Source: an uncultured Lachnospiraceae bacterium (GTDB lineage: Bacteria > Bacillota_A > Clostridia > Lachnospirales > Lachnospiraceae). Taken from it: a DNA stretch of 18,245 nt. The stretch spans positions 1 to 18,245 of the forward strand of contig CAMOGO010000001.1 in NCBI GenBank assembly GCA_946614075.1. Direction: 5' to 3'. Both the position numbers and the translations under genes were made by a program. Of the stretch, positions 1 to 7,712 are shown in pieces. Every line of letters begins with the position of its first letter. Position 1 is the first letter of the stretch. The notes beneath the pieces were generated by a model that was not told the origin of the DNA, ran no database searches, and saw nothing but the letters and a program-made list of their open reading frames with translations.

Positions 1-677
1 TCCAGGAGAAGCCGAAGAATCCGAAGTCGAACCTGGCTTCCATGGGTATCTACATTTTCAACTGGGATATCCTGAAGAAGTACCTGGAGGAGGATGAGTC
101 AGATCCGAATTCCGAGAACGACTTCGGAAACAACATCATCCCGAACCTGCTCCGCGACAATCGCCGTATGTATGCTTATCACTTCGACGGCTACTGGAAG
201 GATGTAGGTACCATCAGCTCCCTGTGGGAGGCCAACATGGAGGTCCTCGATCCCGAGCACTCCGGTATCAACCTCTTTGACGAGGGCTGGAAGATCTACA
301 GCCGTAACTCTGGTCTGACTGGTCACAAGATCTCCCGCGGCGCTTCCGTTGAGAATTCGATGATCACCGATGGCTGCCGTGTCAGCGGCTCCGTCAAGCA
401 CTCCATTCTCTTCGCCGGTGTCACCGTCGAGGAGGGCGCTGTCATTGAGGACGCTGTTGTCATGGGCAATACCGTCATCAAGGCTGGCGCAGTCGTCAAG
501 CACTGCATCATCGCAGAGAATGTCACCATCGGCGCAAATGCTGTCGTCGGTGCAATGCCTTCCGGCGATGAGAAGGCCGTTGCCACCATCGGCCCCGGCG
601 TCAAGGTCGGCGCAAATGCTAAGGTCGGCCCTACCGCAATGGTCCGTGAAGATGTGCAGGAGGGAGAAGAAGTATGA
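1..677 (+). CDS. glgC: Glucose-1-phosphate adenylyltransferase, C-terminal part (5' end outside window)
   Basis: This is the C-terminal part of ADP-glucose pyrophosphorylase, which makes ADP-glucose from glucose-1-phosphate and ATP for glycogen synthesis in the cytoplasm. The frame is open to the left edge (first full codon at base 3), so the ATG at 42 is an internal methionine: the upstream residues [14 protein letters not shown] are a conserved internal GlgC stretch. After that come the end of the catalytic domain ([12 protein letters not shown], typical of GlgC) and a left-handed beta-helix of hexapeptide repeats, visible as regularly spaced I/V-x-x-G/A steps from about [13 protein letters not shown] to the end. 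The catalytic N-terminus lies outside the window. The stop codon overlaps the glgD start (ATGA), which implies translational coupling and equal production of the two subunits. The identification is secure. Confidence 0.95.
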   Translation, partial: QEKPKNPKSNLASMGIYIFNWDILKKYLEEDESDPNSENDFGNNIIPNLLRDNRRMYAYHFDGYWKDVGTISSLWEANMEVLDPEHSGINLFDEGWKIYSRNSGLTGHKISRGASVENSMITDGCRVSGSVKHSILFAGVTVEEGAVIEDAVVMGNTVIKAGAVVKHCIIAENVTIGANAVVGAMPSGDEKAVATIGPGVKVGANAKVGPTAMVREDVQEGEEV

Positions 678-1816
678 TTAATTCGAAATACAGCGCAATG
701 GGAATCATCTTCCCGAATACCTATGACAACATGCTCCCGGAGCTGGTCAACGTCCGTCTGATGGCTTCCATCCCGTTTGCCAGCCGTTATCGCCTGATCG
801 ACTTTGTCCTTTCGAGCATGTCCAACTGCGGCATCGACAACATCGACATCCTGGTCAAGAGAAATTATCACTCTCTGATGGATCACCTTGGCTCCGGCCG
901 TGAGTGGGATCTGGTCCGCAAGAATGGCGGTCTGAATATTTTCCCTCCGTACGCTATGGAGTCCTCCAAGCCTTACACCGGCCGTGTTGAGGCTCTCGAG
1001 GGTATCATCGGTGTCCTTCGCGCCCAGAAGGAAGACTATGTTGTCATGACCGACTGCAATATTGCAGCCAATCTTCCTTTTGACGAGTTCGTAAACGCTC
1101 ATATCGCAAGCGGTGCGGATGTCACCATCGTCTACAATGAGGCCGCTATTCCGGAGTCTCTGCGCCAGACCGAGGGCAACAGCAAGGGCTACTACTACAC
1201 CCTTGGCCTCGATGGCGACAAGGTTACCAACATCTTCGTCAACCCGAAGAAGGAAGGTCTCCAGAATTTCTCGCTGAATATCACGATCCTGAAGCGCACT
1301 CTCCTGATCGACCTGATCGATGAGGCGTATATGCACGGCATGGAGTATTTCGAGCGCGACGTCCTGCTTTCCAAGCTGAACAAGATCGATATCCGCGGTC
1401 TGAAGTATGACGGCTATGTTGCCCGTATCACCGATATGAAGAGCTACTTCGACGAGAACATGAAGCTTCTCGACGACAAGAACCTCGACGCACTGTTCAA
1501 GGGCGCTCCGATCTACACCAAGATTCGTGACGACAACCCGACCCGCTACATCAGCGGCGCGAAGGCTGAGAACGTCATGGTCGCTGACGGCTGCGTCATC
1601 GAGGGCGAGATCGAGAACAGTATCCTCTTCCGTGGTGTCCACGTCGCAAAGGGCGCTAAGGTCAAGAACTGCATCCTGATGCAGGATACCGAGGTCGCTC
1701 CTGGCGCTGAGATCGAGTACCTGATCACCGATAAGGACGTCACGATCTCCGCCGGCAAGTCCATGAAGGGCACCGATACCTTCCCGGTCTACATTGCGAA
1801 GTTCCAGAAGGTATAA
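674..1816 (+). CDS. glgD: GlgD, non-catalytic-type subunit of ADP-glucose pyrophosphorylase
   Basis: GlgD-type adenylyltransferase homologue of 380 residues, normal for the family. In Firmicutes GlgD pairs with GlgC and raises or modulates its activity. The N-terminus ([19 protein letters not shown]) is where catalytic GlgC carries a glycine-rich GGxGxRL nucleotide-binding loop. That loop is absent here, as expected for GlgD. The conserved [25 protein letters not shown] segment follows at about residues 31-55, and a hexapeptide beta-helix ([20 protein letters not shown] and onwards) forms the last 90 or so residues. The start is fixed by AGGAGGG six bases upstream and by the 4-base overlap with glgC. 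A strong terminator follows 37 bases after the stop, so the glgCD operon ends here. The assignment is confident; loss of catalysis is inferred from the missing loop and from knowledge of the family. Confidence 0.94.
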   Translation: MINSKYSAMGIIFPNTYDNMLPELVNVRLMASIPFASRYRLIDFVLSSMSNCGIDNIDILVKRNYHSLMDHLGSGREWDLVRKNGGLNIFPPYAMESSKPYTGRVEALEGIIGVLRAQKEDYVVMTDCNIAANLPFDEFVNAHIASGADVTIVYNEAAIPESLRQTEGNSKGYYYTLGLDGDKVTNIFVNPKKEGLQNFSLNITILKRTLLIDLIDEAYMHGMEYFERDVLLSKLNKIDIRGLKYDGYVARITDMKSYFDENMKLLDDKNLDALFKGAPIYTKIRDDNPTRYISGAKAENVMVADGCVIEGEIENSILFRGVHVAKGAKVKNCILMQDTEVAPGAEIEYLITDKDVTISAGKSMKGTDTFPVYIAKFQKV

Positions 1817-1849
1817 GGACCGTCATCCGGTATTGTCACTGATGATTTC

Positions 1850-1880
1850 AAAAGCCTCCGGTTTTCGCCGGAGGCTTTTT
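1850..1880 (+). terminator. Intrinsic terminator of glgCD
   Basis: A perfect 8-bp stem GCCTCCGG/CCGGAGGC (1854-1861 and 1868-1875) with a 6-base loop is followed by TTTTT. It lies 37 bases after the glgD stop and is a textbook Rho-independent terminator for the plus strand. AAA precedes the stem, so weak function on the minus strand is possible too. Confidence 0.92.
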
Positions 1881-1897
1881 CATCACAAGACAGAGGG

Positions 1898-1926
1898 CCA
1901 AGACAGGGGACGGTTCTCTGTCTTGG
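1898..1926 (+). repeat. REP-like palindromic repeat, copy 1
   Basis: A 29-base element with perfect 9-bp arms CCAAGACAG/CTGTCTTGG around a loop containing the core GGGGACGGTTCTC that recurs elsewhere in the window. It fills most of the short gap between the glgCD terminator and the membrane protein gene and ends 24 bases before that ATG. A partial extra arm (CAAGACAG) sits at 1886-1893. No -35/-10 pair is visible in 1881-1950, so the hairpin would lie in the 5' leader, or has displaced the promoter. Confidence 0.85.
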
Positions 1927-1950
1927 CTTGCGTTAATCAAAGGAGTTTAC

Positions 1951-3528
1951 ATGACTGAGCAAAAAGGCCGTATCTGGCCATACTTTCTTTTTCTCGCCGA
2001 GGCGGCAGCAATCGGCATATTCCAGACCCTCGCCAACACCGACAAGCTCTGGAACTATATGTTCGCATCCAATATGGCATCCGGCCTTCTGCCCTACCGG
2101 GATTTCAATCTCCTGCAGACGCCGTTTTCGCCTTTGGTGAACGCTGTCTTTTTAGCGATCTTCGGCCATAAAATGCTGGTCTTTGAGCTTCTGGGAAGTC
2201 TTTTGTTTACCCTGATCGCGGCCTGCCTGTACCAGCTTTGCCGCTTGTACGGTCACTCGGTCCTCTCCAGCCTGATTCTGCCGAATGTATTTCTGCTGCT
2301 CTTTTTCTGGAATGTCTTTTTTGAGTACAGCTGTCTGATCGTCCTGATGCAGCTCCTCCTCATGGGGCTGGATCTCAGGGCAGTGAGACACGCAGGTTCC
2401 AAGACAGGGGACGGTTCTCTGTCTTGGAGCAGTGCACAAGACGGAGAACCGTCCCCTGTCTTGGAACCGTCCCCTGCCTTCACGGCCTGGCAGCGTCCTG
2501 TGGTGCAGGTCCTTTTCGGGCTTTGCGGGGGCTTTGCGATGATGTCCAAGCAGACCTTCGGCCTTTTCGTCGCGGCGGCTTCCTTTCTCTCTTTGTTCCT
2601 GCTGGTCTTTGTCTTTGCCGAGACGAAAAGAGATACCCGGACCGCCATCCGCCTGCTCGCAGCGAGAGCCATCGGCATCCTGATCCCGAATTTCATCTTC
2701 CTTTTCTACCTGCTGGGGACCGGAACCTTCGGTGATTTCTGGGATATGGCCATCGCAGGCGTCTCGACCTTCACCTCGAGCTATTCCTACATCGCCCTCG
2801 CCAAGGAAAACATCGGCTGCCTCCTGGCGTGCATCGGAATGCCTCTGCTGATCCTGCTGTCGGCCGTGCTCGCCGTGACGCGTCGGGGGACATCGCAGTC
2901 CCATGCGCTCACCATCGTGCTCCTGTACGGTACCTTTGGCCTGATCAATATGTATCCGATGGCCAATACCTACCATTTCAGCACCTGCGTGATCCCTTAC
3001 CTCATCCTGTTTGCGATCCTGCTTCCGCCGTCCCTGCTCGAGCATCCGGTCCTCAGCTTCGTCATACAGACCGTCGCAATGGCCGCTGCCATTTACCTGA
3101 TCCTCTACGTTCCAATCGATATTGTGCGGAAAAACGATCTCTGCACGGAGCCAGGGCCCTTCCAGGGAGTATTCTGGGACGAAAAGACCAGGGATGAGAT
3201 CCACGAGATCACGGATTTCGTCCGGAAAAAGGAAGAGGCCGGGTACACGGTCTACATCCTCGACAACCGCGCCGGCCTCTTTTTCCTCCCGCTGGAGGAG
3301 TATCACAAATATTTTGACATGTTCTTAGTAGGAAATCTCGGGACGACACCTCCTGAGGAGCTTCTGGAGAACGCCGCCGTGGAGGGCTCTCTTTTCCTGG
3401 TTCCGACCTCGGAGAGAGGCCAGTGGCAGTACCCTTATGATGCCGTGAGGAAGCTCACGAAGGAGTGGGCCGACCAGGGCGAAAGCATCGGAGACTTCGT
3501 CTGCTGGTACGGAAACATCACAGAATAG
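1951..3528 (+). CDS. Polytopic membrane protein, GT-C (PMT/ArnT-like) glycosyltransferase candidate
   Basis: An integral membrane protein of 525 residues with roughly ten hydrophobic segments and a soluble C-terminal domain of about 130 residues (from about 390). The early motif GLLPYRDFNLLQTPFSP (about 45-61) sits after the first membrane segment and resembles the acidic loop of GT-C enzymes, which move sugars from polyprenyl-phosphate donors onto cell-envelope substrates. The specific substrate cannot be read. AGGAG six bases before the ATG supports the start. Residues about 149-177 are encoded by two opposed REP-like repeats plus a fragment; they form a Gly/Ser/Pro-rich loop after a membrane helix and are probably not part of the ancestral protein. 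The last 11 bases overlap the convergent TetR gene. Function is inferred from topology and one motif, so confidence in the exact activity is modest. Confidence 0.7.
   Translation: MTEQKGRIWPYFLFLAEAAAIGIFQTLANTDKLWNYMFASNMASGLLPYRDFNLLQTPFSPLVNAVFLAIFGHKMLVFELLGSLLFTLIAACLYQLCRLYGHSVLSSLILPNVFLLLFFWNVFFEYSCLIVLMQLLLMGLDLRAVRHAGSKTGDGSLSWSSAQDGEPSPVLEPSPAFTAWQRPVVQVLFGLCGGFAMMSKQTFGLFVAAASFLSLFLLVFVFAETKRDTRTAIRLLAARAIGILIPNFIFLFYLLGTGTFGDFWDMAIAGVSTFTSSYSYIALAKENIGCLLACIGMPLLILLSAVLAVTRRGTSQSHALTIVLLYGTFGLINMYPMANTYHFSTCVIPYLILFAILLPPSLLEHPVLSFVIQTVAMAAAIYLILYVPIDIVRKNDLCTEPGPFQGVFWDEKTRDEIHEITDFVRKKEEAGYTVYILDNRAGLFFLPLEEYHKYFDMFLVGNLGTTPPEELLENAAVEGSLFLVPTSERGQWQYPYDAVRKLTKEWADQGESIGDFVCWYGNITE
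2395..2476 (+). repeat. Two opposed REP-like repeats plus a fragment, inside the coding sequence
   Basis: A forward copy (2399-2427, identical to copy 1) is followed after nine bases by an inverted copy (2437-2464, one mismatch in an arm). Together they form a large near-perfect inverted repeat from 2395 to 2468. A third partial copy of the core (GAACCGTCCCCTG) ends at about 2476. The array stays in frame and adds about 27 residues, including TGDGSLSW and DGEPSPVLEPSP, to a loop of the membrane protein. Confidence 0.9.
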
Positions 3529-4222
3529 GCTCCATGACCTCTGCGTCCATGCCTGCCTGGCCCCTTTTCTTCGTCGTGCTGGCGGGCTTCACGTAGCGGA
3601 ACACATTCGCCATACTACGGTTCATCAGGCGGGCCAGGAAAACCGCACCCTCATCCACGGTATACTCCTCCTGGCTGATCCACCAGTAAATCCAGATGAC
3701 CAGCTCGGAAGTAATCATATCCAGGTAAAGCTTGTAAGGGATGTCCCCGTCGTCGCACTTGGAGTCGGCACGGAGCAGGATTTCCTTACGCTTCGAGGTG
3801 ATGAGCGCCTCCAGGATCGGAAACCAGAGGTAATTAAAGCGCGGATTGATCAGGATCATGAATTCCTCCCGATGATTCTCCATGACCTCGATAAAGCGCT
3901 TGCAGTCTGCGCTCAGACTGTCCATATCCAGCTCGGATGACGGCTCATCCTTGCGGTAAACCAGCGTCTCGCACAGCTCATCTAAAAGGCCGAAAACCAT
4001 CTCGTCGTAAAGAGACTGCTTATTCTCGTAATGCGCGTAGAAGGTCTTCCGGTTGACCATAGCCCGGTCTGCGATATCCTTGACATGGATATCATCATAA
4101 TTCATCTCAGCGAGCATCTCCAGGAAGGTATCCCGGATCATCTTCTGGCTGCGGCCGACACGGATATCAACCTTGGCGCTGCTTATTGTCTGTGCTTTGT
4201 TTAGCGTTGTCTGTGTTCCCAT
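3518..4222 (-). CDS. TetR/AcrR-family transcriptional regulator
   Basis: A one-component repressor-type regulator of 234 residues, slightly longer than the usual 190-220. The N-terminal helix-turn-helix is clear: RDTFLEMLAEMNYDDIHVKDIADRAMVNRKTFYAHYENKQSLYDEM at about residues 30-75, with the recognition helix around VNRKTFYAHY. The rest is a helical ligand-binding domain too divergent to name a ligand. An extra 20 or so residues precede the HTH. The ATG follows GAGG closely. It starts 17 bases after the mobA stop with no visible promoter or terminator between, so it is probably the last gene of the modBC-mobA transcript. Its stop overlaps the stop of the convergent membrane protein gene by 11 bases. 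Whether it regulates molybdenum genes, the membrane protein or something distant cannot be told from sequence. Confidence 0.88.
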   Translation of the reverse strand: MGTQTTLNKAQTISSAKVDIRVGRSQKMIRDTFLEMLAEMNYDDIHVKDIADRAMVNRKTFYAHYENKQSLYDEMVFGLLDELCETLVYRKDEPSSELDMDSLSADCKRFIEVMENHREEFMILINPRFNYLWFPILEALITSKRKEILLRADSKCDDGDIPYKLYLDMITSELVIWIYWWISQEEYTVDEGAVFLARLMNRSMANVFRYVKPASTTKKRGQAGMDAEVMEPIL

Positions 4223-4239
4223 CTTTCCTCAGTTACTTT

Positions 4240-4812
4240 CTACTGTAATAAAAGCTTCTCATACTCCTGTGGAGTATTGACATTCCGCAAAGCCTCGCGG
4301 GCTCCCGGAATATCTCTCGCCTCCCGTATCTCGACCGGGAAGGAGCAAAAAGCCTTTCTCAGAGCGTAATCTCCCGATTCGATCCGCCTCTCAAAGGCGG
4401 CAAGCATCTGCCTGGAGTAGACAGCGCCTGTCATGTGCAGTCTCCCGTCATCCGCCCGGACGGCAATCCCGGCGGTCTGCGGCGTGAGAAGAGCCCCCAG
4501 AGACCGGATATATTCCCGGTTCATAAACGGCATATCGCAGGCGCAGACGAAAATGTGCTCCTGCGGGATCCGGCGCATCGCCGAGGCAATGCCTCCCAAA
4601 GGCCCGATCTCCGGCCAGACATCCTCCACGATCGGATACGCATCGGTCGGCACATGCTCCTTTTTGTCCACCGAGACGGTAAGGGGACCGCATGCTGCCA
4701 TCTCCTCGGCGATCCGGTCAAAAAACGTCCTGCCCTGGTATGTAAGAAGCGCCTTGGACGTTCCCATCCGGCTGCTCTTTCCTCCCATCAGGAGGAGCAT
4801 TGCCATTTCCAT
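4240..4812 (-). CDS. mobA: Molybdenum cofactor guanylyltransferase (MobA family)
   Basis: MobA-type nucleotidyltransferase, which joins GMP (or CMP in MocA relatives) to Mo-molybdopterin to form the dinucleotide cofactor. The signature loop is LLLMGGKSSRMGTSKALL at residues 6-23, followed by PLGGI at 71-75 and the metal-binding CACDMPFM with Asp93. The length from the chosen start is 190 residues, normal for the family. The reading frame is open a further 51 codons upstream, but that part lies inside modC, has no family similarity, and puts the glycine-rich loop unusually far from the N-terminus. The ATG at 4812 leaves a 25-base gap after modC; ATGs at 4806 and 4800 are alternatives. The position directly after modC fits co-expression of uptake and final cofactor maturation. 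GTP versus CTP preference is not decided by the visible sequence. Confidence 0.88.
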   Translation of the reverse strand: MEMAMLLLMGGKSSRMGTSKALLTYQGRTFFDRIAEEMAACGPLTVSVDKKEHVPTDAYPIVEDVWPEIGPLGGIASAMRRIPQEHIFVCACDMPFMNREYIRSLGALLTPQTAGIAVRADDGRLHMTGAVYSRQMLAAFERRIESGDYALRKAFCSFPVEIREARDIPGAREALRNVNTPQEYEKLLLQ

Positions 4813-4837
4813 CGCTACTCTCTCGCTTTCTTTCCCC

Positions 4838-5902
4838 TCAGCCTCTAAGCAGCAGGATATTCTCCTCGGATAGTCCGACAGGCACGATATCCCCCACCGC
4901 GAAATGAATCGGCTGATGCTTCTCCACATCCATGCGGATCCACCTGGCCGCCTTCTTTCCTTCACGAATCGGTCTTAATGTGTAAATTGTATAAAAAGGC
5001 TCCCTCGTGACACACTCCACTAGACATTTTATCACATTTTCTTCACAATTCACAGTGCTAAATAGAATATCTTTCGCCCGGATCCCAACACTGCTAAGAT
5101 CCTCGGGGACCTCCTTCCTGGTCTTGATGGAAAAGCCCCAGTCCGGCACCTCGATCTCATGGGAGGATAGTCTGATGGCGCCGACGATATTTTTGCATCC
5201 TGACAGAAGAGCCGCCGATGTGGTGCCCGGGTTCTCAAAAAGCTCCTTCGTGGTAACCACGTCCTCCGACACGCCCTTGGTCACGACGCAGACCTTTTCG
5301 CAGAGGCGGTAGACCTCGTCACGATCGTGGGAAACAAGGAGAGTCGGCCCCTCAAAGCTATCCAGGACCTGCCGCAGCTCCATCTCCATCTCCCACCGAA
5401 GGTAGCTGTCAAGAGCCGAGAAAGGCTCGTCAAGCATCAGGATTTTAGGCTTTGATACCAGAATTCTGGCCAAAGCGACTCTTTGCTGCTGTCCGCCGGA
5501 AAGCTGGTATGGGCGGTGCTTTTCCAGCTCGGTCAGGTAAAAACGGTCCATGATGTCCCGGACGATCCGATCCTTTTCCTTTGCATCCTTCATCCGGCAC
5601 AGTCCGGTCATGATATTCTGCCTTACGTTCATATTCGGGAAAAGGGCATAATTCTGGAAAAGCAGGCCGACATGGCGGTCCTGCGGCCGCAAATTGATCC
5701 CCTTTTTCGAATCAAAGAGCGTCACGCCGTCCAGGACGATCCTGCCCTCATCCGGCGTCACCACGCCGGCGATGCACTTTAGTGTCATGCTCTTTCCGCA
5801 GCCGGATGCCCCCAGGAGGCCCAGCACCTCGTTTTCCGCCTCGAAAGCCACCTGCAGGGTGAAGCCGCCGAAATCCTTCCGGATATCCACTGATATTGAC
5901 AT
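4838..5902 (-). CDS. modC: Molybdate ABC transporter ATP-binding protein
   Basis: ATPase subunit that powers molybdate import with ModB and ModA. Of 354 residues, the ABC domain occupies about 1-235: Walker A GASGCGKS (31-38), Q-loop LLFQNYALFPN (80-90), signature LSGGQQQRVALARIL (134-148), Walker B ILMLDEP (154-160), D-loop SALD, and switch histidine in VSHDRDEV (His192). The remaining 115 or so residues correspond to the C-terminal regulatory region, where ModC proteins often carry a TOBE/Mop oxyanion-binding fold; that fold is expected but not evident by eye. The ATG follows GGTAGGAGT and starts four bases after the modB stop, indicating tight coupling. ABC identity is certain. Molybdate specificity follows from modA and modB next to it; tungstate is a possible alternative substrate. 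Confidence 0.94.
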   Translation of the reverse strand: MSISVDIRKDFGGFTLQVAFEAENEVLGLLGASGCGKSMTLKCIAGVVTPDEGRIVLDGVTLFDSKKGINLRPQDRHVGLLFQNYALFPNMNVRQNIMTGLCRMKDAKEKDRIVRDIMDRFYLTELEKHRPYQLSGGQQQRVALARILVSKPKILMLDEPFSALDSYLRWEMEMELRQVLDSFEGPTLLVSHDRDEVYRLCEKVCVVTKGVSEDVVTTKELFENPGTTSAALLSGCKNIVGAIRLSSHEIEVPDWGFSIKTRKEVPEDLSSVGIRAKDILFSTVNCEENVIKCLVECVTREPFYTIYTLRPIREGKKAARWIRMDVEKHQPIHFAVGDIVPVGLSEENILLLRG

Positions 5903-5906
5903 ACTC

Positions 5907-6584
5907 CTACCCTCTCTTTCTCGCCGGTATCACGTTCCGCTTCTCCAGCATATTCACCGTCAGCAGAACGACCGCGGAAATTCCTAAGTTCACCATGACC
6001 CAGACAAAGGCCATCTGCTCATTGTCCGTGCGCCACAGCTGATAGACCGTCGTCGAGATCGTCGCGGTCTTGCCCGGGGTGTAGCCGCAGACCATGCTGG
6101 TCGCGCCGTACTCGCCCAAAGCCCTCGCAAAGGCCAGGACCGTCCCGGCCAGGATGCCCTGCCGGCAGGCCGGCATGCGGATCCGCCAGAAAATGTAGGT
6201 ATTGGACAGACCCAGCGTTTTCCCCGAGTACGAGAGCGTCTCGTCGAAGCTTTCAAAGGCGCCGCGGGCCGTCCGGTACATGAGCGGGAAGGCCACGACG
6301 GTGGACGCGAAGATGGCGGAATACCAGTTCATAACCAGCCGGATATGGAAGGTATCCAGAAAAAAAGCACCAACCGGGCGCTTCGTTCCGAAAACCAGCA
6401 GCAGAAAATATCCGACAACCGTTGGCGGCAGAACCATGGGCAGCGTCAGGATGACATCCAGGATGCCTTTGACTACCTTATTCAGCCTGGCCACATAGTA
6501 CGCCGCGAAAATACCCGAGAAGAAGACCAGGACGCTTGAGATCGCGGCGACACGCAAAGAATTATACAAAGGATACCAATCCAT
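5907..6584 (-). CDS. modB: Molybdate ABC transporter permease
   Basis: Inner-membrane permease of the molybdate importer, 225 residues with about five or six membrane helices. The family N-terminus MDWYPLYNSLRVA, the LPMVLPPTVVGYFLL segment and the EAA-type cytoplasmic loop (SGKTLGLSNTYIFWRIRMPACRQGILAG region, then ARALGEYGATSMVCGYTPGKT) are all recognisable. The frame opens three codons earlier at a GTG (6593). I prefer the ATG at 6584 because AAAGGTGA, a good match to the 16S anti-SD sequence, sits five bases upstream, overlaps that GTG, and the usual ModB start matches. The gene is four bases upstream of modC. The 157-base gap after modA holds its own strong promoter and a hairpin. Confidence 0.93.
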   Translation of the reverse strand: MDWYPLYNSLRVAAISSVLVFFSGIFAAYYVARLNKVVKGILDVILTLPMVLPPTVVGYFLLLVFGTKRPVGAFFLDTFHIRLVMNWYSAIFASTVVAFPLMYRTARGAFESFDETLSYSGKTLGLSNTYIFWRIRMPACRQGILAGTVLAFARALGEYGATSMVCGYTPGKTATISTTVYQLWRTDNEQMAFVWVMVNLGISAVVLLTVNMLEKRNVIPARKRG

Positions 6585-6664
6585 AAAGCTCACCTTTCCC
6601 GCCAGGTTTCAGACAGCCTGCCGTTTGGGATGTGTCCGAAAACCCACCCTCTCATAAAACAACA

Positions 6665-6687
6665 GGGGGACGTCACTGGCGTCCCCC
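6665..6687 (-). promoter_or_regulatory. Hairpin at the 5' end of the modB-modC leader
   Basis: Arms GGGGGACG (6665-6672) and CGTCCCCC (6680-6687) form a perfect 8-bp GC-rich stem with a 7-base loop. Read on the minus strand it begins about 10 bases after the start predicted for the modBC promoter. Downstream is TGTTGTTTTATG, which is T-rich but not a clean T-tract. It could be a weak terminator or attenuator for transcripts from modA, or a stabilising 5' cap structure on modBC mRNA. Confidence 0.55.
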
Positions 6688-6703
6688 CGGATACACCTAT
6701 CCT

Positions 6704-6732
6704 ATTATAAAGGATATTGTTTTCTTTCTCAA
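6704..6732 (-). promoter_or_regulatory. Strong sigma-A-type promoter driving modB-modC
   Basis: On the minus strand TTGAGA (6727-6732) and a perfect TATAAT (6704-6709) are exactly 17 bases apart, starting ten bases after the modA stop codon. The predicted start is near 6697, giving a leader of about 113 bases before modB. This makes modBC-mobA-tetR independently transcribable from modA. Confidence 0.75.
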
Positions 6733-6741
6733 CTGTGCATT

Positions 6742-7680
6742 TTACTTGCCCAGAACCGTGAAGCCGACATTCTCAAAGACAGCCTTGGCGTCCTCGTTCG
6801 TTGCCAGGTAGTCCAGGAAAGCCTGTGCCTCTTCCGGATGAGCAGCGTTTGCCATGACGGCTGCCGGATAGATAACCTGGCCGCACATCTCAGCCGTCGC
6901 CTCATCGACAACCTCAAGTCCTGCGGAGAAAGCGTCCGTTGCGTACACAACGCCGGCTGCCACGGAGGCCTCGCTGACCTGTGTCGTGACTTCCTTGACA
7001 TTGGATCCGTAGGTGATCAGGCCATCCGCAGCCAGAGCCTCTTCGTCCAGATCATAGTATGCGAAAATCTTCTGGGTGTACTGGCCGACCGGTACGTCGG
7101 AATTACCCATGGCAAACAGGAAACCTTCCGGAGCGTCCGTAAAAGCGGCTACGAGATCATCATAGCTTTCGATCTCAAACGGATTGCCCTCCGGGACAAC
7201 CAGGGTGACCTTATTCTCAAGCAGGTTGATACGGGTGCCCTGAAGGACGTACTCGGTACCCTCAAAGGTATCGCTCGTGCTGTCAAGCTGATTCATCTGC
7301 TTCGGAGCGGCGGAAATGAACAGATCGCACTCCGCATCCTCAGTGATCTGAGTCTTCAGCGTACCGGACGAGTCAAAGTTGAAGGTCAGGGTGACGTTCG
7401 GTGCGACCGCCTTGTAAAGCTCCGCGATCTCGGTCAGCGTCTCCGTCATGGATGCTGCCGCAAAGACAATCACCTCGACAGACTCGCCGTTCCCCGCGGG
7501 CTCCGTCTCTTCCATCGACGCCATCTCCGTGGTGGCTGCCACCGTCGTAGCTGCCTCCGTCTCAGCCGCCTTGGTCTCAGCGGCAGATGAGGATCCGCTC
7601 TGGGATGAGCTTCCCGCACTGCAGGCTGCCATAGACAGGACCATAGCCGCTGCCAGCATTACAGATACCAGTTTCTTCAT
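6742..7680 (-). CDS. modA: Molybdate-binding lipoprotein of the ABC importer
   Basis: Extracytoplasmic solute-binding protein that captures molybdate (or tungstate) and hands it to ModBC. Of 312 residues, a lipoprotein signal peptide with lipobox SMAAC predicts lipid anchoring at Cys20. A Ser/Ala/Thr/Glu-rich linker of about 45 residues follows, longer than in most ModA proteins and likely a flexible tether. The binding-protein fold starts at VEVIVFAAASMTETL (about 68-82). Oxyanion-contacting segments typical of ModA are visible as AAASM (74-78) and DSSGTLKTQI (103-112), and CDLFISAAPKQMNQL follows at 119-132. The ATG has AGGGAGG seven bases upstream. Upstream lies a ModE-like palindrome, consistent with repression when molybdate is plentiful. 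The identification is secure. Confidence 0.95.
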   Translation of the reverse strand: MKKLVSVMLAAAMVLSMAACSAGSSSQSGSSSAAETKAAETEAATTVAATTEMASMEETEPAGNGESVEVIVFAAASMTETLTEIAELYKAVAPNVTLTFNFDSSGTLKTQITEDAECDLFISAAPKQMNQLDSTSDTFEGTEYVLQGTRINLLENKVTLVVPEGNPFEIESYDDLVAAFTDAPEGFLFAMGNSDVPVGQYTQKIFAYYDLDEEALAADGLITYGSNVKEVTTQVSEASVAAGVVYATDAFSAGLEVVDEATAEMCGQVIYPAAVMANAAHPEEAQAFLDYLATNEDAKAVFENVGFTVLGK

Positions 7681-7712
7681 GTTACTTCCTCCCTTTGTGA
7701 TGTAAAATTATC

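Noticed and set aside
323..1642. Long minus-strand open frame opposite glgC/glgD
   Set aside because: Its product lacks any recognisable motif, has no good ribosome binding site, and lies antisense to two secure genes; open antisense frames are common with this codon usage.
2152..3306. Long minus-strand open frame opposite the membrane protein gene
   Set aside because: Composition is Gln/Asp/Arg-rich as expected from reading hydrophobic codons backwards; the plus-strand frame has a ribosome binding site and clear membrane segments.
4813..4965. 51-codon N-terminal extension of MobA
   Set aside because: It lies inside modC and has no similarity to the family; MobA proteins begin a few residues before the glycine-rich loop.
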